The translations under genes were made by a program, and so were the position numbers. A stretch of 64,000 nt of DNA from positions 16,668,506-16,732,505 of the forward strand of contig OY754972.1 of the NCBI GenBank assembly GCA_963576475.1, given 5' to 3'. This document shows, in pieces, positions 1 through 8,668 of the stretch (position 1 is its first letter; each line of letters opens with the position of its first letter). The DNA is from Molanna angustata (lineage: Eukaryota; Arthropoda; Insecta; Trichoptera; Molannidae). The notes below the pieces were generated by a model. That model did not search any database. It saw nothing but the letters and a program-made list of their open reading frames with translations, and was not told where the DNA came from.

Positions 1-423
1 CAATAAAAAAATATCCTTAAAAAATGGGAAATCATAACTCCCCACTATATCCTCTTGGGTTAGTGAGAAGTAAAAACATAGAACTGGATTTCGTTTGTTC
101 ATATTTTCTATAGATTATTTTTATAACTAGTGTCACCTTTTGGTTTATGTATAGGATCCGCATCGCTTTTGAATAATTACATCGGAAATTCTACCGTCAC
201 GATTGTTAATGTATTGTATTTATGTGATATGTAGACACTTAAAATTTTATAAGATTCAATAGTTTATATTCTGGTAAGATCACCTAAAACAAAACCTGAT
301 TTGGGCGTGGGTAACCTATAAATAATATGTTACATATTATTATTATTATTATTACGCGGATGTATTCTCAACATGTTGTTCCATTTCGTATAAATCAAGC
401 AATTTTGCAACAACAAATTAATA
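1..423. other. Intergenic AT-rich sequence
   Basis: No open frame, RNA gene or splice-bounded exon can be supported here. The first 50 or so bases resemble 60,317-60,366, the mobile-element-like sequence that interrupts the satellite (see findings). A short ATT microsatellite lies at 336-353. The rest shows nothing that I recognise. Confidence 0.6.
336..353. repeat. (ATT)6 microsatellite
   Basis: Six perfect ATT units followed by ACGCGG. A simple repeat with no sign of function. Confidence 0.9.
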
Positions 424-487
424 TAGAATATTTTATAGTTGCAATATAGGCAAACATTGGATTTTTTTCCCTGTCGGGAGTCAATAA
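424..487 (+). mobile_element. Left-end fragment of a short inverted-end element
   Basis: This stretch matches 7943-8004: an AGAATATTTT-like start, then GCAAACATTGGATTTTT and CCCTGTCGGGAGTCAAT. The reverse complement of the first part recurs at 9653-9689, so this segment behaves as a terminal inverted repeat. The matching internal module is found at 1013-1105, about 500 bp further on than in the copy at 7943. Either this copy carries an insertion or it is a longer member of the family. I infer a non-autonomous DNA element; I see no transposase. Confidence 0.5.
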
Positions 488-709
488 TATCATCCAATGA
501 ATAAAATTAACTTATACTTCTGGCGCAGTTCAGGGGCATTTTCACCTCACGTATAAGGACTGTTGCTTTCGTTGTTTAAAAAACTAATCTCTCAATAGAT
601 GGCGTTACAAAAAGGTTTCTTAATTACTTCATAGATGGTGATGGTTTTTTTCAGCTTATTTTCAAACGATCAGATTCTCATTATTAAAATATATAGAACT
701 GAAGCAGTA
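488..709. other. Sequence between two modules of a dispersed element
   Basis: AT-rich sequence lying between the element end at 424-487 and the possible exon at 710-856. A short open frame on the minus strand near 510-570 was seen, but it is too short and unsupported to call. Nothing else is recognised. Confidence 0.4.
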
Positions 710-856
710 TTATACTTTGTTTAGACCAATATTTAGATTCAAATCATCAGTAATAAAGTCCCTGAATGCCTCTGTGGCTTCTGGTGAGTAATGTTTTGCA
801 AGCTCTCCTCTTTCTCTTACTGTCCAATTCCTAATATCCTTTCCATTCCTTTCCCT
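710..856 (-). CDS. Possible terminal exon of an unrecognised protein
   Basis: On the minus strand an open frame of about 48 codons ends in TAA at 712-710. It contains the stretches NWTVRERGELAKHYSPEA and TEAFRDFITDDLNL, a composition of charged and hydrophobic residues that looks like real protein rather than translated AT-rich noise, and it is more GC-rich than its surroundings. Upstream (higher coordinates) the frame closes at once with TAA, but an AG dinucleotide at 856-855 gives a possible splice acceptor, although without a clear pyrimidine tract. I read it as a possible last exon, with the rest of the gene outside the window or unseen, or as a remnant of a mobile-element gene. I do not recognise the family and assign no function. 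Confidence 0.3.
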   Translation of the reverse strand, partial: RERNGKDIRNWTVRERGELAKHYSPEATEAFRDFITDDLNLNIGLNKV

Positions 857-1012
857 ATATTATAACATATATTACAATTTACATAAAATTAATTATTTCT
901 GCGAACTCAATTGATCCACTAATGGAGTGTTATACTATTCATGTATAATTTGTTAGTAAGCCTGTATGTTTACAAAATAAAATATCGGCCTTCGAGGCTC
1001 AGTTTGTTAAAT

Positions 1013-1105
1013 AGCCGATGACAGGTGGTAAGCCCTGTAGGTGCCTTGAGTTCCTGGTTCTCCAATAATATTCCAACTTCGTCTCTATTGAGATGTTAAA
1101 AATTT
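1013..1105 (+). mobile_element. Internal module of a short dispersed element
   Basis: This segment (AGCCGATGACAGGT, then AAGCCCTGTAGGTGCC, ending near GAGATGTTAAAAA) recurs at 8024-8109 and at 9571-9636 with few differences. In the 7943 copy it follows the left inverted end after about 80 bp, and in the 9571 copy it precedes the right inverted end by about 17 bp, so it is the middle of the same element family. It has no coding capacity. Confidence 0.6.
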
Positions 1106-1296
1106 GTTCGCAAATAAATAAATAATACATACTAAATAACATACATATGTTCATTTAGAGGAATTTTCTATACATACAGAATGTAATTCATAAAACATGG
1201 TGTACACAATAAATTCATAACCAATACTTGTTTGGTGAGTTATTATATTTTCTAAGAAAAACAATCATTACAATCATTTTTATTGGAATCTGCTAT

Positions 1297-1310
1297 TGCA
1301 CTTTTCAATC
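1297..1310. repeat. Target-site duplication, left copy
   Basis: The 14-mer TGCACTTTTCAATC occurs here and, without mismatch, at 1484-1497, bracketing the LINE fragment. A perfect duplication of this length is what target-primed retrotransposition leaves. Confidence 0.75.
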
Positions 1311-1326
1311 TTCTTCTTCCATGGCG

Positions 1327-1470
1327 CTACAGCCCATATCGATCCTTGGCCTCCGTCAGTCTTCGCCTCCAGCTTCTTCCATCGTCCGCAGCAACTCTCC
1401 AACTGCCCGGCACTTGCAATAGTTGGGAAGCATCCATTACAACTTCATCGTTCCATCGCAGCCGCGGTGG
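1327..1470 (-). pseudogene. 5'-truncated LINE reverse-transcriptase C-terminus
   Basis: The minus strand reads as 47 residues plus a TAG stop (1329-1327), beginning PPRLRWNDEVV and ending SWRRRLTEAKDRYGL. The pattern R-x-R-W-x-D, then W-R-x-A-A-D, then W-R-R-x-L-x-E-A-K-x-R-Y-G-L-stop is the hallmark of the extreme C-terminus of ORF2 in many arthropod non-LTR retrotransposons. No upstream endonuclease or polymerase domain is present. Beyond the stop the minus strand shows a short GAAGAAGAAG tail and then the 14-bp direct repeat. The whole insert is only about 173 bp (1311-1483), so this is a dead, severely 5'-truncated copy. Small open frames on the plus strand of this region are shadows of it. 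Confidence 0.75.
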
Positions 1471-1483
1471 GAGGACGAAGGAC

Positions 1484-1497
1484 TGCACTTTTCAATC
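1484..1497. repeat. Target-site duplication, right copy
   Basis: Identical 14-mer to 1297-1310. It marks the 5'-truncated end of the LINE insert. Confidence 0.75.
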
Positions 1498-2210
1498 ATC
1501 GAGAGAAATAAGATTATAATATATAACATCAATTCCGTTTAAAAAATCTATTTTTTCTTCAAACCTAGTACTGAGATCATTGCTAAATATCATTTTCAAC
1601 TAACCGGTATGTTTCCAGGCCTAGAATTAAAAATATCATGAGAAATTATTTGATATAAACTCAATCATTAGGAAAATGACAAACCAACCAACATAACATA
1701 TCAAATGCTTTTGAAAAAATGTAAATTGTAAGTTAATTGTTAATTATAGTGGCTGTTTGGTATATTTTCTGTTTTTCAGGTAGGTTGTTTTAGGTTATTA
1801 AACATAATAATCTATTGGAATTGAATAACTGTAATTACTCTCAAACCAATCGCATATATTTCAAACCGAACTCGTTTATTTCACACCAGTTTGAAAATCT
1901 TTGATAAAACAAATTAGCATGATTTGTGAGTCCACCGCAACAAGAAGCATAATGGCACATCCGAATATGTCGTTAGGTTTGGGCGTAACCTGTTCCTAGA
2001 TGCTCAAACTTTGTGCAAAAAGTTGCCACGCGACCTTCAATCCGCATACACACACATAACTTAGGAGTAACAATTAATCCAATACCAGTCTTTGTATTTA
2101 AATATCACTTAACTGGTTATTGACTGTACCTCGGTTGATCCTTAATCTAGATTCATCCTATGTGTGGCTGATAAAATTTCAGGTCCTGCTCATGATATTT
2201 GCAAGGATAG
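1498..2210. other. Intergenic and upstream region of the cuticle-protein gene
   Basis: AT-rich sequence with no open frame of note. The part from about 1920 to 2210 is somewhat less AT-rich and lies directly upstream of the core promoter, so it may hold regulatory sites, but I cannot identify any specific one. A short CACACACA tract lies near 2049. Confidence 0.4.
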
Positions 2211-2217
2211 TATAAAA
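2211..2217 (+). promoter_or_regulatory. TATA box of the cuticle-protein gene
   Basis: TATAAAA at 2211-2217 lies 33 bp before the A of a TCATTC initiator-like motif (2242-2247, A at 2244), and 78 bp before the start codon. That spacing and a short 5' leader are usual for insect cuticle-protein genes. Confidence 0.7.
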
Positions 2218-2241
2218 GCCTTCGGAGATGTTAACCTGACA

Positions 2242-2247
2242 TCATTC
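2242..2247 (+). promoter_or_regulatory. Probable initiator and transcription start
   Basis: TCATTC resembles the arthropod initiator (TCA at the start site). It sits at the expected distance from the TATA box. Transcription would start near 2244, giving a 5' leader of about 45 nt. Confidence 0.5.
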
Positions 2248-2288
2248 GTGATTTGTCCAGCAGTAGACCGCCCCAAAAACACTTCAAC

Positions 2289-3168
2289 ATGTTCAAATTC
2301 GTAAGTCATTCGATTTATCTGCTTATAATTACTTTATTACCATTTTTATTTGTCAATCATAATCACTCATTATTTATTGACTTAATTACTCTAATGTGAT
2401 ATAGTTGTATCTACAACATATAATGTCAATTCATAATTAAATTGTTCATTACTTAAGTAATAAAATTAATTACCAATATAAAATTTATCAATTTGTATTA
2501 AAAAATATATCTTATATAAACAAACTTTGATGTAAACATATTTAATATTATAAATCTTAATAAAACGAAGTAAATTTTTATCAAATACTGTATTTAAATT
2601 TTAGTAAGGAATTGCCCTTAAAAACAAATTGACAATATTCAGTTTACCTATGTTAGTTTTTTTGCAAAAATATAAAGTAATAATTAATTTATAAAATCTT
2701 AATAAAAATATCATAAACTCTTTCTTTTATACTCTTCTACACAGGAAACGTTTAAAAAATAACCAATCACCAAAATACGGAAATAAAACCACCAAAAAGC
2801 TGTTTAGGACCATCATGTCATTAATTTGAATAACAATTGTTTTTTTTTTTCTTCAGCTGTTCTTCGCCGCCCTCGTGGCCGTGTGCGCTGCCAAGCCCCA
2901 GGTGATCACTCCAGTAGTCTCCACCTACACCGGCTACCCAGCAGTCTCAACCTATTCCGGCTACCCAGCAGTCTCAACCTATTCCGGCTACCCAGCAGTG
3001 TCTGCCGCTTACACCGGAGTCCCAGCCGTCAGCGCTTATAACGCAGTCTACCCCGGAGTATCCGCCTACAATGCCTACACCAGCCCTCTTGTCAAGTCTG
3101 TCGTCGGATCGCCAGTCGCTTACACCGCTGGAGTACCACTCGCTTACTCTGGATACAGATATTATTAA
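2289..3168 (+). CDS. Low-complexity secreted cuticle-type protein (two exons)
   Basis: Exon 1 is 2289-2300 (ATG TTC AAA TTC) and exon 2 is 2857-3168, joined in phase 0 across an intron with a GTAAGT donor and a T-rich CTTCAG acceptor. The product is 107 residues. Residues 1-16 (MFKFLFFAALVAVCAA) form a signal peptide; the mature chain, from about Lys17, is rich in Tyr, Val, Ala, Ser, Gly and Pro. A 9-residue repeat (TYSGYPAVS-like) occupies residues 27-53, with a degenerate fourth copy at 55-63, then SAYNA-type motifs at 63-77 and a C-terminal SGYRYY. There is no Rebers-Riddiford chitin-binding consensus and no Cys pattern of peritrophin domains. A tiny first exon that splits the signal peptide after four codons is a classic arrangement in arthropod cuticle-protein genes. 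I infer an extracellular structural protein of cuticle; a chorion-like or other secreted matrix protein is an alternative. Confidence 0.8.
2301..2856 (+). other. Intron of the cuticle-type gene
   Basis: A 556-bp AT-rich intron with a consensus GTAAGT donor at 2301-2306 and an acceptor preceded by an unbroken run of T (about 2840-2850) ending in CTTCAG at 2851-2856. It contains no recognisable gene. Confidence 0.8.
2923..3003 (+). repeat. Three 27-bp coding repeats in the cuticle-type gene
   Basis: Three in-frame 27-bp units encode TYTGYPAVS, TYSGYPAVS and TYSGYPAVS. The second and third are nearly identical in DNA, so this is a recent in-frame tandem duplication inside a low-complexity structural protein. 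Confidence 0.85.
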
Positions 3169-3777
3169 CTTACTCAACATTTGAATGATAAAAACAATTT
3201 CTTCTAGACATTCTTATAATCTATTTTCTTCGATATGTATACAATCTTCTTTCAAATTACATCCTGGTGAACATTTTGTTTTATGTATATTTATTTTATA
3301 GATTCTCTTAAAAATACAGTTTGCAGTTTAATTCTATTTTTAATTTGTCCTTCCTTTCTCATAACGTCATCAAAAATCTATAGTTATTGATTTATTCTAA
3401 CTCAGAAAATTACAGCATTAAATTATGTATTTTACATTACATTATTTGAATGAAAGTTGAGCCAAAAATGCTTTCTTCAATTTAAAGTAATGATTATACA
3501 ATAAAGTGAAACAGTCGTAAGTCATAAAATAGTGCATGATGAAACAAAACTAAAAAAGATAAATAAAAATGTACATACAAAAACGGTAAAAAAGTATGTT
3601 TCAGGATGGGAGGGATAGTTAGTGAATTAGGAGGGGATTTTCGGATTGTGCATTAGGGTTTAAGAACATCTTTTTCTGTTATTGATAGTGTTCTAAAGTT
3701 ACATGAAAAATATCTGTGTTTTTGAAATGTTGTATTCTAAACAAAAGTGAATAGTAAAATATCTAAAAACAACATGA
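3169..3777. other. 3' untranslated region and intergenic sequence
   Basis: AT-rich sequence after the stop codon. Candidate polyadenylation signals are ATTAAA at 3417-3422 and AATAAA at 3500-3505. No further gene is seen; a G-rich patch occurs at about 3604-3643. Confidence 0.5.
3500..3505 (+). terminator. Candidate polyadenylation signal
   Basis: AATAAA lies 332 bp after the stop codon; a weaker ATTAAA occurs at 3417-3422. Either could end the cuticle-type transcript. Which one is used cannot be told from the sequence. Confidence 0.35.
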
Positions 3778-3871
3778 TTTTTTTATGGTGAAATAAAACT
3801 AGTTTTAACTTCTAGTGATAAGTTTACTAGTAGAACTTAAAACTGTAGTTTTATTTCACCATAAAAAAATA
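3778..3871. repeat. Inverted repeat (hairpin) next to a dispersed repeat
   Basis: The left arm starts near 3778 (TTTTTTTATGGTGAAATAAA) and its reverse complement ends near 3870 (TTTATTTCACCATAAAAAAA). The arms are about 31 bp and match except for a short insertion. The loop itself contains a smaller CTAGT/ACTAG palindrome. The right arm runs directly into a repeat shared with 6879-6954. I infer a foldback or MITE-like element. Confidence 0.7.
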
Positions 3872-3920
3872 TACAATTTGCAATGGAGTTCTACCAAGAA
3901 TTGTCCGTAGAAAAGTTAAA
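3848..3920 (+). repeat. Dispersed repeat, copy 1
   Basis: The segment GTTTTATTTCACCATA through CCGTAGAAAAGTTAAA recurs at 6879-6954. The core at 3875-3920 differs from 6909-6954 at two positions in 46. In both places it lies at the right side of an inverted repeat. Confidence 0.7.
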
Positions 3921-3998
3921 TAAAGTGAATAATATGTGTAACTAGTGAACACCCGGCAAACTTCGTATTGCCTGTATAATTAAAAATTGTCCTCCATA

Positions 3999-4690
3999 AC
4001 CACCCGTCGCTTCAGACTCTTCAATACCTCCCATCCCTTCAGTACTTCCCGTCCCTTCAGTACCTTCCGTCCCTTCAGTACCTCCCGTCCCTTCAGTACC
4101 TCCCTCAGTTACTCCCGTTCCTTCAGTTACTCCCGTCCCTTCAGTTACTCCCGTCCCTTCAGTTACTCCCGTCCCTTCAGTTACTCCCGTCCCTTCAGTT
4201 ACTCCCGTCCCTTCAGTTACTCCCGTCCCTTCATTACCTCCCGTCCCTTCATTACCTCCCGTCCCTTCAGTTACTCCCGTCACTTCAGTTACTCCCGTCC
4301 CTTCAGTTACCCCCGTCCCTTCAGTTACTCCCGTCCCTTCAGTTACTCCCGTCCCTTCAGTTACTCCCGTCCCTTCAGTTACTCCCGTCCCTTCAGTTAC
4401 TCCCGTCCCTTCAGTTACTCCCGTCCCTTCAGTTACTCCCGTCCCTTCAGTACCTTCCGTCCCTTCAGTACCTTCCGTCCCTTCAGTACCTCCCGTCCCT
4501 TCAGTTACTCCCGTCCCTTCAGTTACTCCCGTCCCTTCAGTTACTCCCGTCCCTTCAGTTACTCCCGTCCCTTCAGTTACTCCCGTCCCTTCATTACCTC
4601 CCGTCCCTTCATTACCTCCCGTCCCTTCATTACCTCCCGTCCCTTCATTACCTCCCGTCCCTTCATTACCTCCCGTCCCTTCAGTAGGTC
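3999..4690. repeat. 18-bp minisatellite, about 38 units
   Basis: The unit is ACTCCCGTCCCTTCAGTT and relatives (CAGTACC and CATTACC variants). Because 18 is a multiple of three, all units stay open in one frame on each strand (SYSRPF on plus, GVTEGT on minus). Variant units are grouped, with runs of ATTACC-type units at about 4232-4261 and 4592-4681 and GTACC-type units at about 4447-4499, so larger blocks were duplicated. Confidence 0.9.
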
Positions 4691-5172
4691 CCGGTCATAC
4701 ACTCGACAATTCATCAAAGTTTCATTGAAATTGAATGAACGGTTCCCAGGATAGTCCACCTTCATAGGTAAAATGACCTGATACCCGATGAAGAAGAAGA
4801 AGGAGAAAAAATTTTTAATCCAGAAACTATCCCGGTCATACGCTCGACAATTCACCAAAGTTTCATTGCAATCGGATGAACGGTTCTCAGATTAGTCCAC
4901 CTTCATATGTAAAATGACCTGATACCCGATGAAGAAGAAGAAGAAGAAAATATTTTAAATTCAGAAATCATCCCGGGCATACGATCGACAATTCACCAAA
5001 GTTTAATTGCAATCGGATGAACGGTTCCCAGGATAGTCCACCTTCATAGGTAAAATGACCTAAAACTCGATGAAGAAGAAGAAGAAGTTAAAATTTTTTG
5101 ATCTAGAAACCATCCCTGGTATACTCTCGACAGTTCACCAAAGTTTCATCGCAATCGGATGAACGGTTTAGG
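4690..5172 (+). repeat. Tandem repeat of about 141 bp, 3.4 units
   Basis: The landmark CCCGGTCATAC recurs at 4690, 4831, 4972 (as CCCGGGCATAC) and about 5114 (CCCTGGTATAC), giving steps of 141, 141 and 142 bp. Each unit contains a GAAGAAGAAGAAG tract (about 4789, 4931 and 5071) and the ATCGGATGAACGGTT motif. The last unit is partial and leads into the element terminus. Confidence 0.9.
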
Positions 5173-5236
5173 AGCGCATTCAACACATACATAGATACAT
5201 ACATAGATACAAACATTCAAATTTATAATATAGATT

Positions 5237-6312
5237 AGTGTGGCATATTAATTTGTGGAATATGTCTATTAGATATATGGAGTGATATAGTACTGAGTAT
5301 GTCAGGGGAATCGATTAAATTATTGCAAATTTTATAATGTAATATTTGGTCGAAGTAAAGTATATAGACATTTTGCCCATGTATTGAGAAAAAAACTTCT
5401 GGTGCTCAAAATCAAGATAGAGTCCAGGTTAAAATGTTTAATAATTGAAGAACAAAAATTTAATATAAAAAGTAACTTACAGGTACTATAGCAAATATTT
5501 ATTTAACAAGCACGCATCCGTAAATATGGGTGCTGGATTTATTTTATGTACGAAAAGAATGCTCAGTGAAAACAAGTATCTTCTAGAGCTTTTTTAGTTT
5601 TAGAGTGCAAAACTTTAAAAGCAGGAGGCAAATGATTGATTATTGAAACCAAAGTATTAATGTGTCATCATAATCTGTTTAACTCAAAATAGCTCGTTAT
5701 CAATTTATTGTTCACATAATCCTATTGTACAAATCAGTTATTATGACAAAGCTTTAATAATATGATGAAACATCGAGTTACATGAATTCTCTGAACAATG
5801 GATGTTCAATGTTTAGAATTTTCCATTGTAGCGTTACGGTGATATGCTTTGCTGAATAGCAAAAGCTTATTTTGAGGAACAATTAGTATTTAGAATGTAA
5901 CATTTACTATAATGATTTACTTTTAGACATTTGAGGAAATCTATTTAGACTTATTTGGACAGTGGGGTTAGTGGGGTTGGTTTCGGTCTCCACATCCTTT
6001 GTAGCCAATGATTTTACATAACATATCTACATAATGTTTTATTCTGGTTGGATAATTTTCTTCTTTATTTATCCATCCAGTTTTTTTTTGTAGATTTATT
6101 AAATAAGATTGCGGCTAACAGATTATTTTAAAGGCCCTTGTATTATTATAATATTGATCATTGTAAATTGATAGACTTTTGATTTATATTTTTTCTGCAA
6201 AAACTATATTTAGTTTATTTATTAGTTTATGTACAAAAATGAGAATTTACAACACAAATACATGCTAGAAATTGAGTGTATGTGCGTGTGTGTTATTGAT
6301 AAGTCTGTATGG
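5237..6312. other. Intergenic AT-rich sequence
   Basis: No credible open frame or exon. Composition is uniformly AT-rich; I see no repeat shared with the rest of the window. Confidence 0.5.
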
Positions 6313-6533
6313 TACAATGATCACCTTTAATCAATTATTTTTTAATTTAAATTAAACACAAACTATACTTTGTATGTTTCCACTTATTTAAAATAAGTGG
6401 AAACATACAAAGTAAGAATAAGTGGAAACATACAAAGTAGAGTTTGTGTTTAATTTAAATTTAAATAATTGATTAAATATGAATTTCCACAAAGTTGAAG
6501 CCTCCACATTTGATTATTTTACAATGATCACCT
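6313..6533. mobile_element. Hairpin insertion flanked by a 14-bp direct repeat
   Basis: TACAATGATCACCT occurs at 6313-6326 and again, unchanged, at 6520-6533. Between them, an inverted repeat runs from about 6328 to 6475: the left arm (TAATCAATTATTTTTTAATT through GTTTCCACTTATT) is mirrored on the right. One part of the right arm, about 23 bp (AATAAGTGGAAACATACAAA and on), is present twice in tandem. The perfect flanking duplication suggests that the roughly 193-bp segment moved in as a unit. No coding capacity; class unknown. Confidence 0.65.
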
Positions 6534-6860
6534 CACTAGGAACTCCTGTGCCGAGATGTTCATTTGCTAACTTAAAGTTATATTTATATTTTATGCATTT
6601 TACTCAGTAACTATTTGTAACGTATCCCTTATTTACTTAAATAACTACGATTTCGGAACCGCAACACCCAATATCAATTACTAGTTGATCCACATTATTA
6701 ATATTAAAATATATAAATTGACAAATCGCACCGTGATTGTAATACTAAAGTATGTGCAAATACTATAGTTAAAGATATGGGAATAATCCATAGTCATTAA
6801 ATCAATAACATGTATTCCATCTTATAATTTTAATACTGTAACTTAAGGAATGTAATATGT
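6534..6860. other. Intergenic sequence
   Basis: AT-rich with no gene or repeat that I recognise. Confidence 0.5.
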
Positions 6861-6913
6861 AAATTATAAATAAATTTGGTTTTATTTAACCATACCAAAT
6901 TTATTTATAATTT
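6861..6913. repeat. Perfect 20-bp inverted repeat
   Basis: AAATTATAAATAAATTTGGT at 6861-6880 is exactly reverse-complementary to 6894-6913, with a 13-bp loop (6881-6893). It sits at the left of the second copy of the dispersed repeat, as the 3778-3871 hairpin does for the first. Confidence 0.85.
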
Positions 6914-6954
6914 GAAATGGAGTTCTACCAAAAATTGTCCGTAGAAAAGTTAAA
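6879..6954 (+). repeat. Dispersed repeat, copy 2
   Basis: Same family as 3848-3920; the GGAGTTCTACCA and TTGTCCGTAGAAAAGTTAAA segments are shared. The association of both copies with hairpins suggests one element family. Confidence 0.7.
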
Positions 6955-7942
6955 AAAAATGTAATATGTACTTGTAATTTGTCCTTTTTGTATAGGAAAC
7001 TCGCTGATAGCCTTAAGGCTAGTGAGATCCCAATTATTATGATGTAAAACTTTTATGAAAATAAAACGAAAATTAAAAAAATAAATTTATCAGAACGTAA
7101 GAGGAGGTTTCTTTTGAAATATTGGTCTTTGTCGAGGAGAAGCAATGTCCGGTGAATGTGTTGATACCCCAAGAGTTTTGGTAAATCCAATTTTTCTCCA
7201 AACTCCAAACAATTGTATTCGCACATACTTGCAAAATATGTTTTCATGTTTTTTTTTCAGTAAGATATATATTAGACTTCTAATTTTTTGTATAGTTTTA
7301 GAAAAATATACATTATTTCAATTTGCATTATTGAAACTTCTAATCCAAATTGCTATTGAGGCTTCTAATTATTAAATTAATATATATTACACACGATTTT
7401 GATTGGCCTAGAACCAAAGTACAACATAAATTTCAGAATCGGAATTTATGTTGAACTTTTTTCCACTGATTCATCCGCTTGTAATAACAATCTGCATAAT
7501 TGTTTCAAAACTGTTATGTATTTATCAAATCGTTTATTCAATCTAAAATAGATATCCATAGTTAGTGATGATAATTATAGTCATATTTGTTCCTTGCATA
7601 TAGTTACCAGTTACCACATCGAATGAATAGATCTAAAATAACTTTACGGAAAATTCTATCAATGAACTGAAGAACATAGTAATGCAATGTGCGGTTATGC
7701 ATATTAGATTAGTATGTTTAATATGATGCATTCAGATATAACAGAAGCGTAATTGTTAGATAAGTAGAAATATTTCTTTCAGAAATTGTTATGTCTGCCA
7801 ACTTTTCTTTTTTGTACTAAACGCAAGTGAAGAATATATTTATTTTATTATCTAATCTTCAAAATTTATTTTGAAGATTCCAATAATGGATTTGACTATC
7901 AGAGAAAAAAAAATAAAATCAAACAGGACAACATATTATTAA
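6955..7942. other. Intergenic sequence with minor repeats
   Basis: Two small overlapping open frames on opposite strands (7053-7247 minus, 7145-7375 plus) have no recognisable similarity and unconvincing composition, so I do not call them genes. A CTTCTAAT motif occurs three times between 7275 and 7370, and an 11-bp inverted repeat (CAACATAAATT) spans 7422-7453. Nothing else stands out. Confidence 0.5.
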
Positions 7943-8110
7943 ATCGAATATTTTTAATGTTGCATATACGCAAACATTGGATTTTTTCCCTGTCGAGAGT
8001 CAATATAAGAGATCACGTAAACCAGCCGATGACAGGTCGTAAGCCCTGTAGGTGCCTTGAGTTCCTGTTTCTCCTATAATATTCCAACTTCTTCTCTTTT
8101 GAGATGTTAT
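7943..8110 (+). mobile_element. Short inverted-end element, left end plus internal module
   Basis: The copy starts with ATCGAATATTTTTAATGTTG, continues through GCAAACATTGGATTTTTTCC and the CCCTGTCGAGAGTCAAT motif, and reaches the internal module at 8024-8109. Its first 38 bp are the reverse complement, with few differences, of 9653-9689. Compared with the 9571 copy it lacks the right end, so it is truncated. Combining copies suggests an element of roughly 235 bp without coding capacity. Confidence 0.6.
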
Positions 8111-8668
8111 TTATTGTAGGAATTGGATATTTTTTATTCATTCTGCATTTATCATAACAAATAAACAGTTCAAAATTACGTAAACGATTTTCTTGATACA
8201 TTGGCATATTGATTCACATTTACCTTCTCGAGCAACGACGGGTATAAAAAACTAGTTATTTTTTATGTAGTAAATAAAGTGAATTGTAATATTATTAACT
8301 ACTAAAATATTGATAGTAAATTTCAATCAGCACTCTTGGCTGTATAATAATAGGTTTTTAGTGTTCAGGTAATATTCTTATTGAAAAAAGGACAATATTA
8401 ACGAGATTTGTCTGCAGTAGGTACCTACTTTGGATTCATCTTTGTGCATTCCTAATCACAGGAGTTAAATATTTAAATACATTTATTTATCTATCTTCTT
8501 AATTGTTGTTTGGTCTATCATATTGTTGTTGATAATGATACGAATCTTCACTGGTCCATATGCTGGTAATTTATTCCATTGCGCCTCTATTTGAAAAAAA
8601 ATACTGTTGTACTAAAAAAATATTGTTTTGAAATTATAAAAATAAATATATATATTGAAAAAACATGT
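8111..8668. other. Intergenic sequence
   Basis: AT-rich; a small minus-strand open frame overlapping 8013-8207 is partly inside the mobile element and is not credible. No gene is seen. Confidence 0.5.

Larger units (their letters stand above)
3935..5236 (+). mobile_element. Composite non-coding mobile element with internal tandem repeats
   Basis: The block begins near AACTAGTGAACACCCGGCAA, passes through an 18-bp minisatellite (3999-4690) and a 141-bp tandem repeat (4690-5172), and ends in ACATACATAGATAC-type short repeats followed by TTATAATATAGATTA. The phrase for ACCAAAGTTTCATTGCAATCGGATGAACGG recurs in every 141-bp unit and closely resembles the conserved end sequences of dispersed elements that I know from arthropod genomes. 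No protein is encoded. The outer limits and class are inferred; I do not see a target-site duplication. Confidence 0.45.

Noticed and set aside
510..575. Short minus-strand frame (KATVLIREVKMPLNCARS)
   Set aside because: About 22 codons, stops at both sides, no splice context and no known motif.
1228..1519. Three overlapping plus-strand frames of 64-78 codons
   Set aside because: The GC-richer core is a minus-strand LINE fragment with target-site duplications; the plus frames are its complement.
2826..3180. Open frames overlapping the cuticle-type exon in other frames and on the minus strand
   Set aside because: They are shadows of exon 2; the chosen frame has signal peptide, splice sites and repeat structure.
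3987..4754. A 255-residue SYSRPF-repeat protein (+) and a TEGTGV-repeat protein (942-4283 region, -)
   Set aside because: Both are translations of an 18-bp minisatellite, which cannot contain a stop once one unit is open. There is no promoter, start context or non-repetitive domain.
7053..7375. Small frames on both strands
   Set aside because: They overlap each other, have no recognisable motifs and show no splice or promoter context.
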